From assembly GCA_048262255.1 (NCBI GenBank), contig JBLXFH010000002.1:496001-560000 (forward strand): DNA of 64,000 nt, written 5' to 3'. This stretch comes from JABMNT01 sp048262255. GTDB taxonomy: Bacteria > Pseudomonadota > Alphaproteobacteria > Rhodospirillales > Casp-alpha2. Made by a program: the position numbers and the translations under genes. The notes beneath the pieces were generated by a model. It worked only from the letters and a program-made list of their open reading frames with translations, was not told the DNA's origin and ran no database searches. Of this stretch, positions 41,373-50,578 are shown piece after piece. Position 1 is the first letter of the stretch; each line of letters begins with the position of its first letter.

Positions 41373-43655
41373 ATGGCCCGCCCTATCAAATCTCCGGCGC
41401 CTTTCCCCTCTCAGGAACAAATCCTTGAATTTGTTAAGGAAAACCCACGCCAGTCCGGAAAGCGGGAAATCGCCCGCGCTTTCAAGCTGGACGCCGAACA
41501 GAAAAAAGATCTGAAAAAACTGCTGCGTGACATGCAACAGAACGGCCTGCTGGAAAAAGGCCGGGGTCGTAAATTTTCAGAGCCCGGCAAGCTGCCACCG
41601 GTTACCGTGCTTGAAATCTCAGGCCCCGATTCCCAGGGCGACCTGCGCGCCAAACCACTCAACTGGGACGGCGACACGGACCCGGTTATTTTTATGCTGC
41701 CCGAGCCGCGTGGCAGTTCCGCCCTTGGCAAGGGTGACCGCATACTGGCGCGCCTGACGGAAACCGAAAAAGATATTTATTCGGCAAAAACCATCCGCCG
41801 TATTTCCGCCGCCCCCGCACTTATCTTGGGCGTCGTCAGCCAGAGCGAAGGCGAATTGCGCATCCAACCAACGGACCGCCGCAACAAGGGCGAATTGATT
41901 GTCCGACCGGAAGACAGCCTGGGCGCCAAACCGGGAGAACTGGTGCGCGCAGAAGCCCTACCCGGCAAGCGCCTGGGGCTCCGCCATGCAAAAATCACCG
42001 AGCGTCTGGAATCGATGGAGGACCCAGGAGCCATCAGCCTGATTGCCATACACGCCTATGATATCCCAACGGAGTTTCCGCCAGACGCGCTGAAACAGGC
42101 TGAAAAAGCCGGGCCTAAGCCACTTGGGAAACGCAGTGACCTGCGCGACATTCCCCTGATTACCATCGACGGGGCCGACGCGCGGGATTTTGATGATGCC
42201 GTCTGGGCGGAAGCTGACACTCATGAAAACAATCCGGGCGGCTGGCACCTGATTGTCGCCATCGCCGATGTGGCTGCCTATGTCACGCCCGGCGACAGCC
42301 TGGACCGGGAAGCCCAAAAGCGTGGCAATTCCGTCTATTTTCCGGATCGCGTGGTGCCCATGTTGCCGGAAGCCCTGTCCAACGGCTGGTGTTCGCTGGT
42401 TCCCCATGAAGAGCGCCCCTGTCTTGCGGCACATTTGTGGATTGATGCCAACGGCCACTTGCTGCGCCACAAATTCGTTCGCGCCCTCATGCGCTCCCAT
42501 GCCCGCATGACCTACGAACAGGTTCAGCAGGCCCGCGATGGCCGGGCAGATGACGCCGCCACACCGCTGGTTGAAACCGCGATTGCGCCGCTTTACGGCG
42601 CTTTTGCCGCCTTACAGAAATACCGCGAAAAACGGAACGCGCTCGAGCTGGAAGTGCCGGAACAGAAAGTTGATATCGGCGATGATGGCAAAATCAAAAG
42701 CATCGTACCGCGCCAGAGGCTCGACAGTCATAAACTGATTGAAGAGTTTATGATTACCGCCAACGTGGCCGCTGCGCAGTCACTGGAACAACATCGCCAG
42801 CCCTGCATGTACCGCATTCATGACCGCCCGAGTCCTGAAAAGCTCACGGCCTTTGCGGAATTCGTCGAGACCCTTGATTACCATTTCGCCAAGGGTCAGG
42901 TCATCAAACCGATCCAGTTCAACCAGATTCTGAAAAAATCCGCCGACTCGCCAAACGCCCACATGATCAACCAGATGGTCCTGCGTTCACAGGCCCAGGC
43001 CGAATACAGCCCTGAAAACATCGGTCATTTTGGCCTAGCTTTGACGCGATATTGCCATTTCACCTCGCCGATCCGGCGCTATTCCGACCTTCTGGTCCAT
43101 CGGGCCCTGATCGACGCCCACAAACTGGGCAACGATGGCCTGAAAACGGACGGCTCTGATTTTGAAGACCTGGGCTCCCACCTGTCATCAACCGAACGCC
43201 GGGCGGCGGCTGCGGAACGCGACGCCATGGACCGCTATATTGCAGGTTATCTCGCGACCAGCATCGGCTCCATATTTGCGGCCCGGATCAACGGTGTCAC
43301 GCGGTTTGGTTTGTTTGTCACATTGGATGAAACGGGGGCCGATGGCCTGGTCCCGATCAGCAGCCTGGCGGGTGATTATTACGACCTGGACCAGACTGGA
43401 CATGTCCTGATTGGGCAGAATTCCGGAAACCTGTACCATCTGGGCCAGCCGGTTGAAGTCATGTTGCGCGAAGCGGCGCCTATATCCGGCGGCCTGATCT
43501 TTCAAATTATGGATTCCGGCAATCCTTCTCCCACCCGCAAAAACAAGGGCCGTGCCAGAAAACCAAAAGGCCACCGTTCACCTGCTAAGGGAAATGCCGG
43601 TGCAAAGAGGAATGCGGGGAAATCCAGGAGCAAAAAACAGCCAAAAAGGCGCTAA
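41373..43655 (+). CDS. rnr: Ribonuclease R
   Basis: 760 residues. An N-terminal winged helix (SGKREIARAFKLDAEQKKD), cold-shock domains, the RNB centre with DARDFDDAVWAE (about 268), VAIADVAAYV and the HFTSPIRRYSDLLVHR motif, then an S1 domain (GVTRFGLFVTLDETGADGLV) and a basic C-terminal tail. It degrades structured RNA 3' to 5'. It begins 36 bases after topA, so probably the same transcript. Confidence 0.97.
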   Translation: MARPIKSPAPFPSQEQILEFVKENPRQSGKREIARAFKLDAEQKKDLKKLLRDMQQNGLLEKGRGRKFSEPGKLPPVTVLEISGPDSQGDLRAKPLNWDGDTDPVIFMLPEPRGSSALGKGDRILARLTETEKDIYSAKTIRRISAAPALILGVVSQSEGELRIQPTDRRNKGELIVRPEDSLGAKPGELVRAEALPGKRLGLRHAKITERLESMEDPGAISLIAIHAYDIPTEFPPDALKQAEKAGPKPLGKRSDLRDIPLITIDGADARDFDDAVWAEADTHENNPGGWHLIVAIADVAAYVTPGDSLDREAQKRGNSVYFPDRVVPMLPEALSNGWCSLVPHEERPCLAAHLWIDANGHLLRHKFVRALMRSHARMTYEQVQQARDGRADDAATPLVETAIAPLYGAFAALQKYREKRNALELEVPEQKVDIGDDGKIKSIVPRQRLDSHKLIEEFMITANVAAAQSLEQHRQPCMYRIHDRPSPEKLTAFAEFVETLDYHFAKGQVIKPIQFNQILKKSADSPNAHMINQMVLRSQAQAEYSPENIGHFGLALTRYCHFTSPIRRYSDLLVHRALIDAHKLGNDGLKTDGSDFEDLGSHLSSTERRAAAAERDAMDRYIAGYLATSIGSIFAARINGVTRFGLFVTLDETGADGLVPISSLAGDYYDLDQTGHVLIGQNSGNLYHLGQPVEVMLREAAPISGGLIFQIMDSGNPSPTRKNKGRARKPKGHRSPAKGNAGAKRNAGKSRSKKQPKRR

Positions 43656-43725
43656 AGGCTATCTTTTCAAAGTTAAATACAACTCTGGGGATGACGTGGC
43701 CGTTAAAATCAACGAAAATAGACGC

Positions 43726-45294
43726 ATGAAAATCTGTCATATAATTCGTTTATGCTGTCTTGTTGGCTTGACGAGCGTCCTCGCGGCCTGTGTTTCCACG
43801 ACGCCTCCTTTAAAAGATCTCTCAAATGCATGGCCTGAAGCGGAAAGCGTTTTTGAATCAGGCTATCGGGGAATAAGCGAAAAATATCTGGAACCGCTCA
43901 GCGTTGATCAGGTGGCTTTAGATGGTATCCGGGGGTTTTCCACAATCGACCCGGCGCTTGGCGCGATCCGCACAACGTCTTCCATAGAGCTAACCTACGC
44001 TGGAAAACCGATCTACTGGGCGCCAGCCCCGGCTCTCTCGGATGTTGGCGGCTGGGCCCGCCTAACGTCAGAGATGGCGATGGCTGCCCGCGGTTACTCT
44101 CATGATATGCGCGCAGCCAATGCCGAAAAATTGTATGAGGCTGTTTTTGACGGGGTCCTCTCAAAACTCGATATTTTTTCACGCTATGCGGGAGCTGAAG
44201 ACGCCCGCCAGAACCGGGCTCGGCGCGATGGCTTTGGCGGCATCGGCATCCGCTTTTTACATAAAGATAAAATATTCCGGATCAGCCGGGTCACCCCGGA
44301 AACACCGGCAGCCAGCGCTGGCCTGCTTGCTGGGGATGTGATCACCCATATAGACGGCAAGCCCGTATCCGAAATGACGGCACGTCAGATGAAATCTCAG
44401 GTACGCGGGCCAACCCACAGCACCGTTACCCTGACGGTCACCAGAAGCGGCGTACAGGATGCTCTGGAGTATAAACTGACCCGTACCCACATTGTGCCCA
44501 CGACCGTCACAGAAAAACACCTGGGGAATATCCTCTATCTGAAAATCAGCAGCTTTAATCAGGACACGGCACGTTCCTTGTCGAAAATGCTTGAAAAAGC
44601 AACCGATCCGCTCACCAACAAGACGACCGGCATTATTATCGACATTCGTGGCAATCCCGGCGGATTGCTCAAACAATCGGTCAAGGCTGCCGATCTGTTC
44701 CTGACCCAGGGCCATATTATTTCGACCAGAGGTCGCCATGCCGACAGCCAGCATATCTATGAAGCCGGTGGGCGTGACCTGACCGGAGGGTTGCCGATTC
44801 TGGTTCTGATTGATGGCAAATCAGCCTCTGCGGCGGAAATCGTCGCCGCTGCTCTGCAGGACCGGGAACGCGCTGTTCTCGTTGGCACTTCGTCTTATGG
44901 TAAAGGCACCGTGCAGACCGTTTTGCGCCTGCCAAATGATGGCGAGATCACCCTTACCTGGTCGCGACTGATCGCCCCGTCCGGATATGTTCTGCATGGC
45001 CTAGGGGTCCGGCCGGCCCTATGTACAGGCGCCCAGCCCGTCGCCATTTCAAAATGGCTGCAATTGACGATCGAGAACAAGCTGGATGAGCGCACCACTT
45101 TTGACCAATGGCGCACACCGGGGCTTATAGATGAAGAACGCCGTCACAATCTACGCAACACCTGCCCGGCGGGCCGTCGCCTGACGGATAACGAGCTGGA
45201 AGTCGCCAAACATCTGATAGAGAATCCAGCCTCCTACATGCAGGCATTATCCATATCTGCCGCCACCCATCAGGCCCATCAAACGCTAAAATAA
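43726..45294 (+). CDS. S41 (CtpA-type) lipoprotein protease
   Basis: 522 residues from ATG 43726; the earlier frame overlaps rnr by chance. Lipobox VLAAC (about residues 18-22) shows a lipoprotein. A PDZ domain (GIGIRFLHKDKIFRISRVTPE, SAGLLAGDVI) is followed by the tail-specific protease core with IIIDIRGNPGGLLKQ, KSASAAEIVAAAL (Ser) and GTSSYGKGTVQT (Lys). It processes envelope proteins in the periplasm. It follows rnr. Confidence 0.92.
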   Translation: MKICHIIRLCCLVGLTSVLAACVSTTPPLKDLSNAWPEAESVFESGYRGISEKYLEPLSVDQVALDGIRGFSTIDPALGAIRTTSSIELTYAGKPIYWAPAPALSDVGGWARLTSEMAMAARGYSHDMRAANAEKLYEAVFDGVLSKLDIFSRYAGAEDARQNRARRDGFGGIGIRFLHKDKIFRISRVTPETPAASAGLLAGDVITHIDGKPVSEMTARQMKSQVRGPTHSTVTLTVTRSGVQDALEYKLTRTHIVPTTVTEKHLGNILYLKISSFNQDTARSLSKMLEKATDPLTNKTTGIIIDIRGNPGGLLKQSVKAADLFLTQGHIISTRGRHADSQHIYEAGGRDLTGGLPILVLIDGKSASAAEIVAAALQDRERAVLVGTSSYGKGTVQTVLRLPNDGEITLTWSRLIAPSGYVLHGLGVRPALCTGAQPVAISKWLQLTIENKLDERTTFDQWRTPGLIDEERRHNLRNTCPAGRRLTDNELEVAKHLIENPASYMQALSISAATHQAHQTLK

Positions 45295-45313
45295 CGAATT
45301 ACGGTTGAGTGTC

Positions 45314-45341
45314 TTGACACCCTCACAGGGCGTTGTATGGT
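45314..45341 (+). promoter_or_regulatory. Sigma-70-type promoter of rpmG
   Basis: TTGACA (45314-45319), 16-base spacer, TATGGT (45336-45341). The predicted start point is about 45348, giving a leader of about 37 bases ahead of ATG 45385. Confidence 0.65.
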
Positions 45342-45384
45342 GCGCCGCTCGGATATTTATTTATATTTACGGTGGACTCGGACA

Positions 45385-45552
45385 ATGGCTAAGCCAGCAT
45401 CACAACTCATTAAACTCGTCAGTACAGCCGACACAGGCTACTACTACGTGACAAAGAAAAACCCGCGGAATTCGACAGAGAAATTTGAATTCAAGAAATT
45501 CGACCCTGTTGTGCGCAAACACGTGGTTTTCAAAGAAGCAAAAATTAAATAA
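45385..45552 (+). CDS. rpmG: Ribosomal protein L33
   Basis: 55 residues from MAKPASQLIKL. It has the family pattern IKLVSTADTGYYYVTKKN, then KKFDPVVRKHVVFKEAKIK, without cysteines, so it is the zinc-independent form. It is a large-subunit component. It has its own promoter and a terminator follows, so it is a single-gene transcript. Confidence 0.97.
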   Translation: MAKPASQLIKLVSTADTGYYYVTKKNPRNSTEKFEFKKFDPVVRKHVVFKEAKIK

Positions 45553-45593
45553 CGTTTCGTTTCTAGCGCGTTCTGCGCGTGGATTTCGAAAAC

Positions 45594-45620
45594 AAAAAAG
45601 GCCGGTTTATCCGGCCTTTT
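45594..45620 (+). terminator. Intrinsic terminator of rpmG
   Basis: AAAAAGGCCGG (45594-45604) pairs with CCGGCCTTTT (45611-45620) around TTTAT, with an A-run ahead and TTTTCTATTA after. A symmetric stem with A- and T-rich flanks can also stop the opposite divK transcript. Confidence 0.8.
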
Positions 45621-45668
45621 CTATTATACGTATACGAACAGGGTTTGCGTAATTCCCGGAAAACCCTG

Positions 45669-46034
45669 TTAATTAAGAAATTTTGCGACGGTATCCAAAA
45701 AGGTCGGAACGGAGATGGGTTTGGCGATATAACCTTCGCAACCACCTTCACGAATTTTTTCCTCGTCCCCCTTCATGGCGAATGCCGTTACGGCAACCAC
45801 GGGAATGCCTTTCAGATCATCATCCGCCTTCAACATTTTCGTGACCTCAAGACCCGAAATCTCAGGCAACTGAATATCCATAAGGATCAGATCGGGCTTG
45901 TGTTCATGGGCCAAACTCATGACATCTCGACCATCCATGGTCTGCAGTGTATTGTACCCGTGCGCCTGTAGAAGATCGTTGAAAAGTTTCATATTCAAAT
46001 CATTATCTTCAACGATCAAAATGGTCTTTGCCAT
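45669..46034 (-). CDS. divK: Cell-cycle response regulator DivK
   Basis: 121 residues. KTILIVEDNDLNMKLFNDLLQA, LILMDIQLPEISGLEV (Asp53 type), AVTAFAMKGDEEKI and GYIAKPIS match DivK very closely. It is a receiver acting with histidine kinases PleC and DivJ to set polarity in Caulobacter and its relatives. It stands near rpmG, and the symmetric terminator lies between their ends. Confidence 0.92.
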   Translation of the reverse strand: MAKTILIVEDNDLNMKLFNDLLQAHGYNTLQTMDGRDVMSLAHEHKPDLILMDIQLPEISGLEVTKMLKADDDLKGIPVVAVTAFAMKGDEEKIREGGCEGYIAKPISVPTFLDTVAKFLN

Positions 46035-46230
46035 TGCACTTCCTTATTCACACGCCACGCTATAATAGCGTCGGCCCTTATCGTTACTTGTGCTTATGTT
46101 AGCATAGGCACTCAAAACTTTTCTCACAAATGCATTCATTCTAATTAGAATATACCTACCCATCACATTATCAGCAAATCATCTATGATTCGATTGCCCA
46201 AGTCAAACGGCAGAAACGGAGGATTTTGAA

Positions 46231-46284
46231 ATGAAAAGTGAATTGCCAACAAGATTGTTAAACCTCCTAGGGATTACTGTTTAA
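46231..46284 (+). CDS. 17-residue ORF with a strong SD, candidate small protein
   Basis: GGAGG (46218-46222) lies 8 bases before ATG 46231, and the frame MKSELPTRLLNLLGITV ends at TAA 46284. Its end overlaps the stop of the opposite regulator gene by 3-4 bases. A CCTCC at 46263-46267 could pair with the SD and hide it. It may be a leader peptide or a microprotein. Upstream lies a 14-base perfect palindrome ATTCTAATTAGAAT (46138-46151). Confidence 0.35.
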   Translation: MKSELPTRLLNLLGITV

Positions 46285-46979
46285 TCCCCCCGAACATCCT
46301 CGACCATTTCCTGCAAGTTTTCCAGATCGTTAATTATCAGCGCATTTTTTTCACGAACCACGATCCCACTGCGGGCAAGGTCATTCAGCACCCGGGCAAC
46401 GGTCTCGCGTGTTGTACTTACACGGCTGGCGATATCCGCATGAACAGGGATTGGAGAAATGATGGCCTTGTTCTCGCCATCCTGCTGCTTTCTTGCCTGG
46501 CGCAACAGATCCGCATGCACCCGGTTATTGGCGGCCAGCGTACTTAAATCCATAATGCGGACCGTAGACGCCCGAATCATAGATGTCAGATTGCGCATCA
46601 GTTTCAGGGCAATGGGCGGATTTTTCTCCAACAGCTTCAAAAAATGGTCCTGCTGCATGCTGGCAATGTTGCACTGGGTCAGGGCCATGACACTGGCGGA
46701 ACGCGGATCGCTGTCAATGGCCGCCAGTTCGCCGAAATATTGCCCTGCTTGGAGATCATCAAAGGTGATCTCGCGCCCTGACAAGGAATAGTTGACCACC
46801 CGGACACGGCCCTCAACAACAAAAAAGATATCCGTTGTTACACTTTGCCGATCAATAATTTGCTCATTGGCCCCATAGCGGCGCCAGCGGCAGTGTTGAG
46901 CTGCGCGTTTACGGTCCGCCTCACTTAACTCTGCGAGCAAATCTATCGCAACAAAGTCTTCATTTTCGCAATCTGACAC
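46281..46979 (-). CDS. Crp/Fnr-family regulator
   Basis: 232 residues from GTG 46979, which has GAGGG seven bases upstream; TTG 47000 lies before it. The cNMP-binding fold has FGELAAIDSDPRSASV, close to the phosphate cassette of true cyclic-nucleotide binders. A long helix and the HTH_Crp domain follow (IASRVSTTRETVARVLNDLARSG). It lacks the cysteines needed for an Fnr iron-sulfur cluster. Ligand unknown; cAMP or c-di-GMP are the first guesses. Confidence 0.88.
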   Translation of the reverse strand: MSDCENEDFVAIDLLAELSEADRKRAAQHCRWRRYGANEQIIDRQSVTTDIFFVVEGRVRVVNYSLSGREITFDDLQAGQYFGELAAIDSDPRSASVMALTQCNIASMQQDHFLKLLEKNPPIALKLMRNLTSMIRASTVRIMDLSTLAANNRVHADLLRQARKQQDGENKAIISPIPVHADIASRVSTTRETVARVLNDLARSGIVVREKNALIINDLENLQEMVEDVRGD

Positions 46980-47115
46980 CGCTTCGCCCTCAATACCCAA
47001 AGATCATTGTCTTTGGTTGTTTTTTTGCAGTTTACTGGTTGAAACAGAAAATTGCGAGGGTCGAAGTCGTTTTTTCTTTTTGGTCCCTAAAACATCGAAT
47101 CCCTGACGAAACAGA

Positions 47116-49242
47116 TCAGTCAGGCTTTCTGGATGTTTTTTTTCTTTTCAAAGGACTAGCACCCGTTTTATCCGGCTGATGACTCTTCGGTGAATTTTTA
47201 GAAAAATTAGATTTTTTAGGTTTTTTTGGTTTTTTGGGCTTACCGGTTTTGGATTTACCTTCCAATTTGTCCCAGGTCTTTTTATCAGGTCGAGCCGTAT
47301 CCGGCGCGCGCTCAAATTTGCGCTTGGGTGCCGATGATGAGGCTGGAGCTTCCGCAGAACCATCGTCTTTGTGGGTTTTCGGCTTGCCTGCGTATTTCCG
47401 CTTAGAAGCCGAAGAGGGCGCGTTTTCACGTGATTTACGGTCTTCCCAAGGTGCCTTTGATTTCTGTTCAAACTTGCGTTTAGGCTTTGACGCCGCCGCA
47501 GAAGCGTCGGCTGGCTGTTCGTCTCTGGGGGCGCGGGGTTTACGCTCAAAATTCCGCTTTCCCTCCGGACGTGTACGCCCTCCCGTCTTCGATCCTTCAT
47601 AAGATCGTTTACGTCCCCCCGTTGCGCCTCGGGGCTCTCTGGAGATGACGGGCACGCCCTCAAAACGGGTCACTTCGATATTCTTTTCCATTTTTCGGCT
47701 GGGGCCGATGGCTTCTAGAAATTTATCAACGCAGCCCGGAGCCAGCTCAACAAAGGATTCCGTTTCCTGAATCCGGATCGCACCAATTTCATTTTTCGTA
47801 ATATGGCCGGCACGGCAAAGCGTTGGTAGCAGCCACCGCGGCTCTGCATGATCCTTGCGTCCGACGGATATGGAAAACCAAACACCGTCCTTAAAATCTT
47901 CTCGACGTACCTTCTTTTCTTCCATTGGGCCTGTATCGATAAGCTCTTCAGGGGCCGGGTTCTCGGCCTGGTGCATGCGTAAAAAAGCCGCAGCAATCTG
48001 TTCCGGGCGATAAAGGTTTAACAGTTCCTCGGCAAACGCCTGTTCGTCTTCGTTCAACGCTTCACGAAGAGTCGCGTCTTCCAATATTCGTATGCGGTCA
48101 CGTTTCATGATGTCGTCAACAGACGGCGGCTTACCCCAGGCAGATTCAATATTGGCGTTATCCAACAGACGTTCGATCCGGCGGCGGGTATTATGCGGTA
48201 CAATCAGGGCGCTCACGCCTTTTCGGCCGGCCCGCCCGGTGCGACCACTCCGATGCAGCAGCGCTTCGCTGTTGCGCGGCACATCGGCGTGAATCACCAG
48301 ATCCAGATTAGGCAAATCAATCCCGCGCGCCGCGACATCCGTGGCCACACAGACCCGAGCCCGTCCGTCCCGCATCGCCTGCAGGGCGTGGGTGCGTTCG
48401 TTCTGGCTCAGCTCACCCGACAGCGCCACCACGGAGAATCCCCGGTTATTGAGGCGGCTGGTCATATGGTTGACGGTGGCGCGGGTGGCGCAAAAAACAA
48501 GGGTGTTTTTTGACTCATAATAGCGCAGCAAATTGATGATGGCATTTTCACGATCATTGGGCGCTACAGTAAAGACCTGATATTCGATATCCAGGTGCTG
48601 CTCCGTGGCAGATGTGGTCGATATGCGCACCGCATCGCGTTGATACCGGGTCGCCAGGTTGGCGATGGAACGCGGAACGGTTGCCGAAAACATCAGAGTG
48701 CGCCGTTCCGCAGGTGCGGCATCAAGGATGTATTCGAGATCATCCCGGAAGCCCAGATCGAGCATTTCATCGGCTTCATCCAGAACAACGGCTCGCATGC
48801 CCGTCAGTTCCAGAGATCCTCGCTCAATATGATCGCGCAGGCGGCCGGGTGTGCCGACAACAATATGCGCTCCCCGCTCCAGTGCCCGCCGTTCGGTGCG
48901 CATATCCATACCCCCCACACAGGAAGCTATTTGGGCTCCGGTCATTTCATAGAGCCATTCCAACTCACGCTTTACCTGCATTGCCAGTTCGCGGGTTGGT
49001 GCGACAACCAGAGCCAAAGGCACACGCGTATGGGAAAATTTTTCAGCCCCATCCAGAAGGGTCGGCGCCAGAGCCAGGCCGAAAGCAACGGTTTTTCCTG
49101 AGCCGGTTTGTGCCGAAACGAGAGCGTCCGCACCGGACATTTCGGGAGCCAAAACCGCTTTTTGCACTGGGGTCAACGCCGTATATTCGCGTTTGATCAA
49201 TGCCTGACTGAGCGCTGGAACAACGCCTTCAAAGACTGTCAT
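47116..49242 (-). CDS. DEAD-box RNA helicase with DbpA-type domain
   Basis: 708 residues. All helicase motifs are present: AQTGSGKT, PTRELAMQ, DEADEMLD, SATVPRS, and the C-terminal RTGRAGR. A DbpA-like RNA-binding domain follows (about 465-540, LLPTLCRAGHITKNEIGAIRI). The last 170 residues are a very basic repeat-rich tail (KRKFEQ, KPKKPKKPKK). It is likely a ribosome-assembly helicase of the DeaD/CsdA group. The name is not given because DbpA and DeaD are hard to separate here. Confidence 0.88.
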   Translation of the reverse strand: MTVFEGVVPALSQALIKREYTALTPVQKAVLAPEMSGADALVSAQTGSGKTVAFGLALAPTLLDGAEKFSHTRVPLALVVAPTRELAMQVKRELEWLYEMTGAQIASCVGGMDMRTERRALERGAHIVVGTPGRLRDHIERGSLELTGMRAVVLDEADEMLDLGFRDDLEYILDAAPAERRTLMFSATVPRSIANLATRYQRDAVRISTTSATEQHLDIEYQVFTVAPNDRENAIINLLRYYESKNTLVFCATRATVNHMTSRLNNRGFSVVALSGELSQNERTHALQAMRDGRARVCVATDVAARGIDLPNLDLVIHADVPRNSEALLHRSGRTGRAGRKGVSALIVPHNTRRRIERLLDNANIESAWGKPPSVDDIMKRDRIRILEDATLREALNEDEQAFAEELLNLYRPEQIAAAFLRMHQAENPAPEELIDTGPMEEKKVRREDFKDGVWFSISVGRKDHAEPRWLLPTLCRAGHITKNEIGAIRIQETESFVELAPGCVDKFLEAIGPSRKMEKNIEVTRFEGVPVISREPRGATGGRKRSYEGSKTGGRTRPEGKRNFERKPRAPRDEQPADASAAASKPKRKFEQKSKAPWEDRKSRENAPSSASKRKYAGKPKTHKDDGSAEAPASSSAPKRKFERAPDTARPDKKTWDKLEGKSKTGKPKKPKKPKKSNFSKNSPKSHQPDKTGASPLKRKKTSRKPD

Positions 49243-49285
49243 AATTTTTCTTGCCGTATGCCGAGTTCTTGCGCCGGGTTAAAGA

Positions 49286-49504
49286 TCATCCATGGGAGCG
49301 GGCGCACATCGTGTCGACCAAGCGCACGACGGAGCATTTCAGGTTGGCCGTGTTGTACAGAGCGCTTGGTTCGGCGTCAACGCCCATTTCGCAATCCGTT
49401 TCATTCTGACTTACGCCATAGACACACAAACGCCCACAATCGGGACACACCCCCAGAGCCCGGCCCCGCCTTTCGGTCAGTGGCACTTTCTTGCATGCCC
49501 CCAT
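49286..49504 (-). CDS. Possible small cysteine-rich protein
   Basis: 72 residues. It reads in the direction of the helicase gene, 43 bases before its start. The product has CPDCGRLCVYG plus further cysteines (TDCEMG, LKCSV, TMCARS), suggesting a zinc-ribbon-like protein. The opposite-strand frame (49292-49783) covers the same bases, so one of the two must be noise; the cysteine pattern favours this one. No family recognised. Confidence 0.35.
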   Translation of the reverse strand: MGACKKVPLTERRGRALGVCPDCGRLCVYGVSQNETDCEMGVDAEPSALYNTANLKCSVVRLVDTMCARSHG

Positions 49505-49560
49505 ACAAATTACTATGGTCCTGCAACGTCCCTTTTCACTGGTAGGCGCCCGACGGTCTC

Positions 49561-50565
49561 ATGGCACATCCCCCAAAACGCTCCACAACAAAAAAAGCAA
49601 AAAACACCCTGTCTGCGTCTGTTGCTGTTATTCTTCCCTGTTACAGAGAAACCCGGCATATTCTGGCTGTCATTGAAAACATTGGCCCTGAAGCCGCTGC
49701 CATCTATGTGGTGGATGATGCCTGCCCAGACCATACCGGCGCCTATGTGGAAGAAAACTGTCGTGATGAGCGCGTCCGGGTGATTCGCCAACCCCAAAAC
49801 ACCGGGGTGGGGGGCGCTATGGTGACAGGCTACAAACAGGCATTGAAAGATGGTCATAAAGTGCTGGTGAAAATGGACGGCGATGGGCAAATGGACCCGC
49901 GGCTGATCCCGAAACTGATCGCACCTCTGCTGGAAGGTCGCGCGGATTATACGAAAGGCAACCGCTTCCACAAGATAGAGGCTCTGTCAGCAATGCCAAA
50001 ACCGCGTATTGTTGGAAATATCGCGCTCTCTTTCTTCTCCAAACTATCCAGTGGTTATTGGGCAGTATTCGACCCGACCAACGGCTTTACGGCTTTACAT
50101 CACACGGCCGCTGAAAGGCTTGCCTTCGAAAGGCTTTCATCTGGTTATTTTTTTGAATCAGACATGCTGTTTCAACTGGGCATGATCCGGGCTGTTGTCG
50201 AGGATGTCCCCATGGACGCCATCTATGGCGATGAGCAAAGCGGCATAAGCATCCCTAAAATCATTCCCGAGTTTATCGCCAAACATAGCATCAACGCCAT
50301 AAAACGTATTTATTTCAATTATTTCTTGCGTGATTTCGGACTGCCTGGTTTGCAACTGCTGACGGGAAAATTACTTCTCGGTTTCGGCCTGATTTTCGGT
50401 GGTTATGAGTGGCACCTCAGTTCGACAACCGGGACCCCGGCGACAGCAGGAACGGTCATTCTGGCGGCTTTACCGATAATCCTTGGCTCGCAGTTCATGA
50501 TTTCGTTCCTGAGTTACGATAGCCGCAATGCGCCTGTTATCCCCCTGCAAAATCATAAAAACTGA
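49561..50565 (+). CDS. Family 2 glycosyltransferase with C-terminal membrane region
   Basis: 334 residues. GT-A fold with VAVILPCYRE, YVVDDACPDHTG, GVGGAMVTGYKQAL and the DGDGQMDP metal site, and DPTNGFTALHHTAAER as acceptor segment. Two hydrophobic segments near the end (TGKLLLGFGLIFGGY and TVILAALPIILGSQFM) place it at the membrane, as in DPM1/ArnC-type enzymes that charge polyprenyl phosphate. The sugar is unknown. Confidence 0.88.
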   Translation: MAHPPKRSTTKKAKNTLSASVAVILPCYRETRHILAVIENIGPEAAAIYVVDDACPDHTGAYVEENCRDERVRVIRQPQNTGVGGAMVTGYKQALKDGHKVLVKMDGDGQMDPRLIPKLIAPLLEGRADYTKGNRFHKIEALSAMPKPRIVGNIALSFFSKLSSGYWAVFDPTNGFTALHHTAAERLAFERLSSGYFFESDMLFQLGMIRAVVEDVPMDAIYGDEQSGISIPKIIPEFIAKHSINAIKRIYFNYFLRDFGLPGLQLLTGKLLLGFGLIFGGYEWHLSSTTGTPATAGTVILAALPIILGSQFMISFLSYDSRNAPVIPLQNHKN

Positions 50566-50578
50566 ACCGCAGGCATTA

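Noticed and set aside
40632..41537. Long minus-strand frame opposite topA
   Set aside because: Shadow of the basic C-terminal tail of topA; Phe-rich, low complexity and no start signals.
49292..49783. Plus-strand frame upstream of and overlapping the glycosyltransferase gene
   Set aside because: Conflicts with the glycosyltransferase frame and with the Cys-rich minus-strand frame; no SD or family signal.
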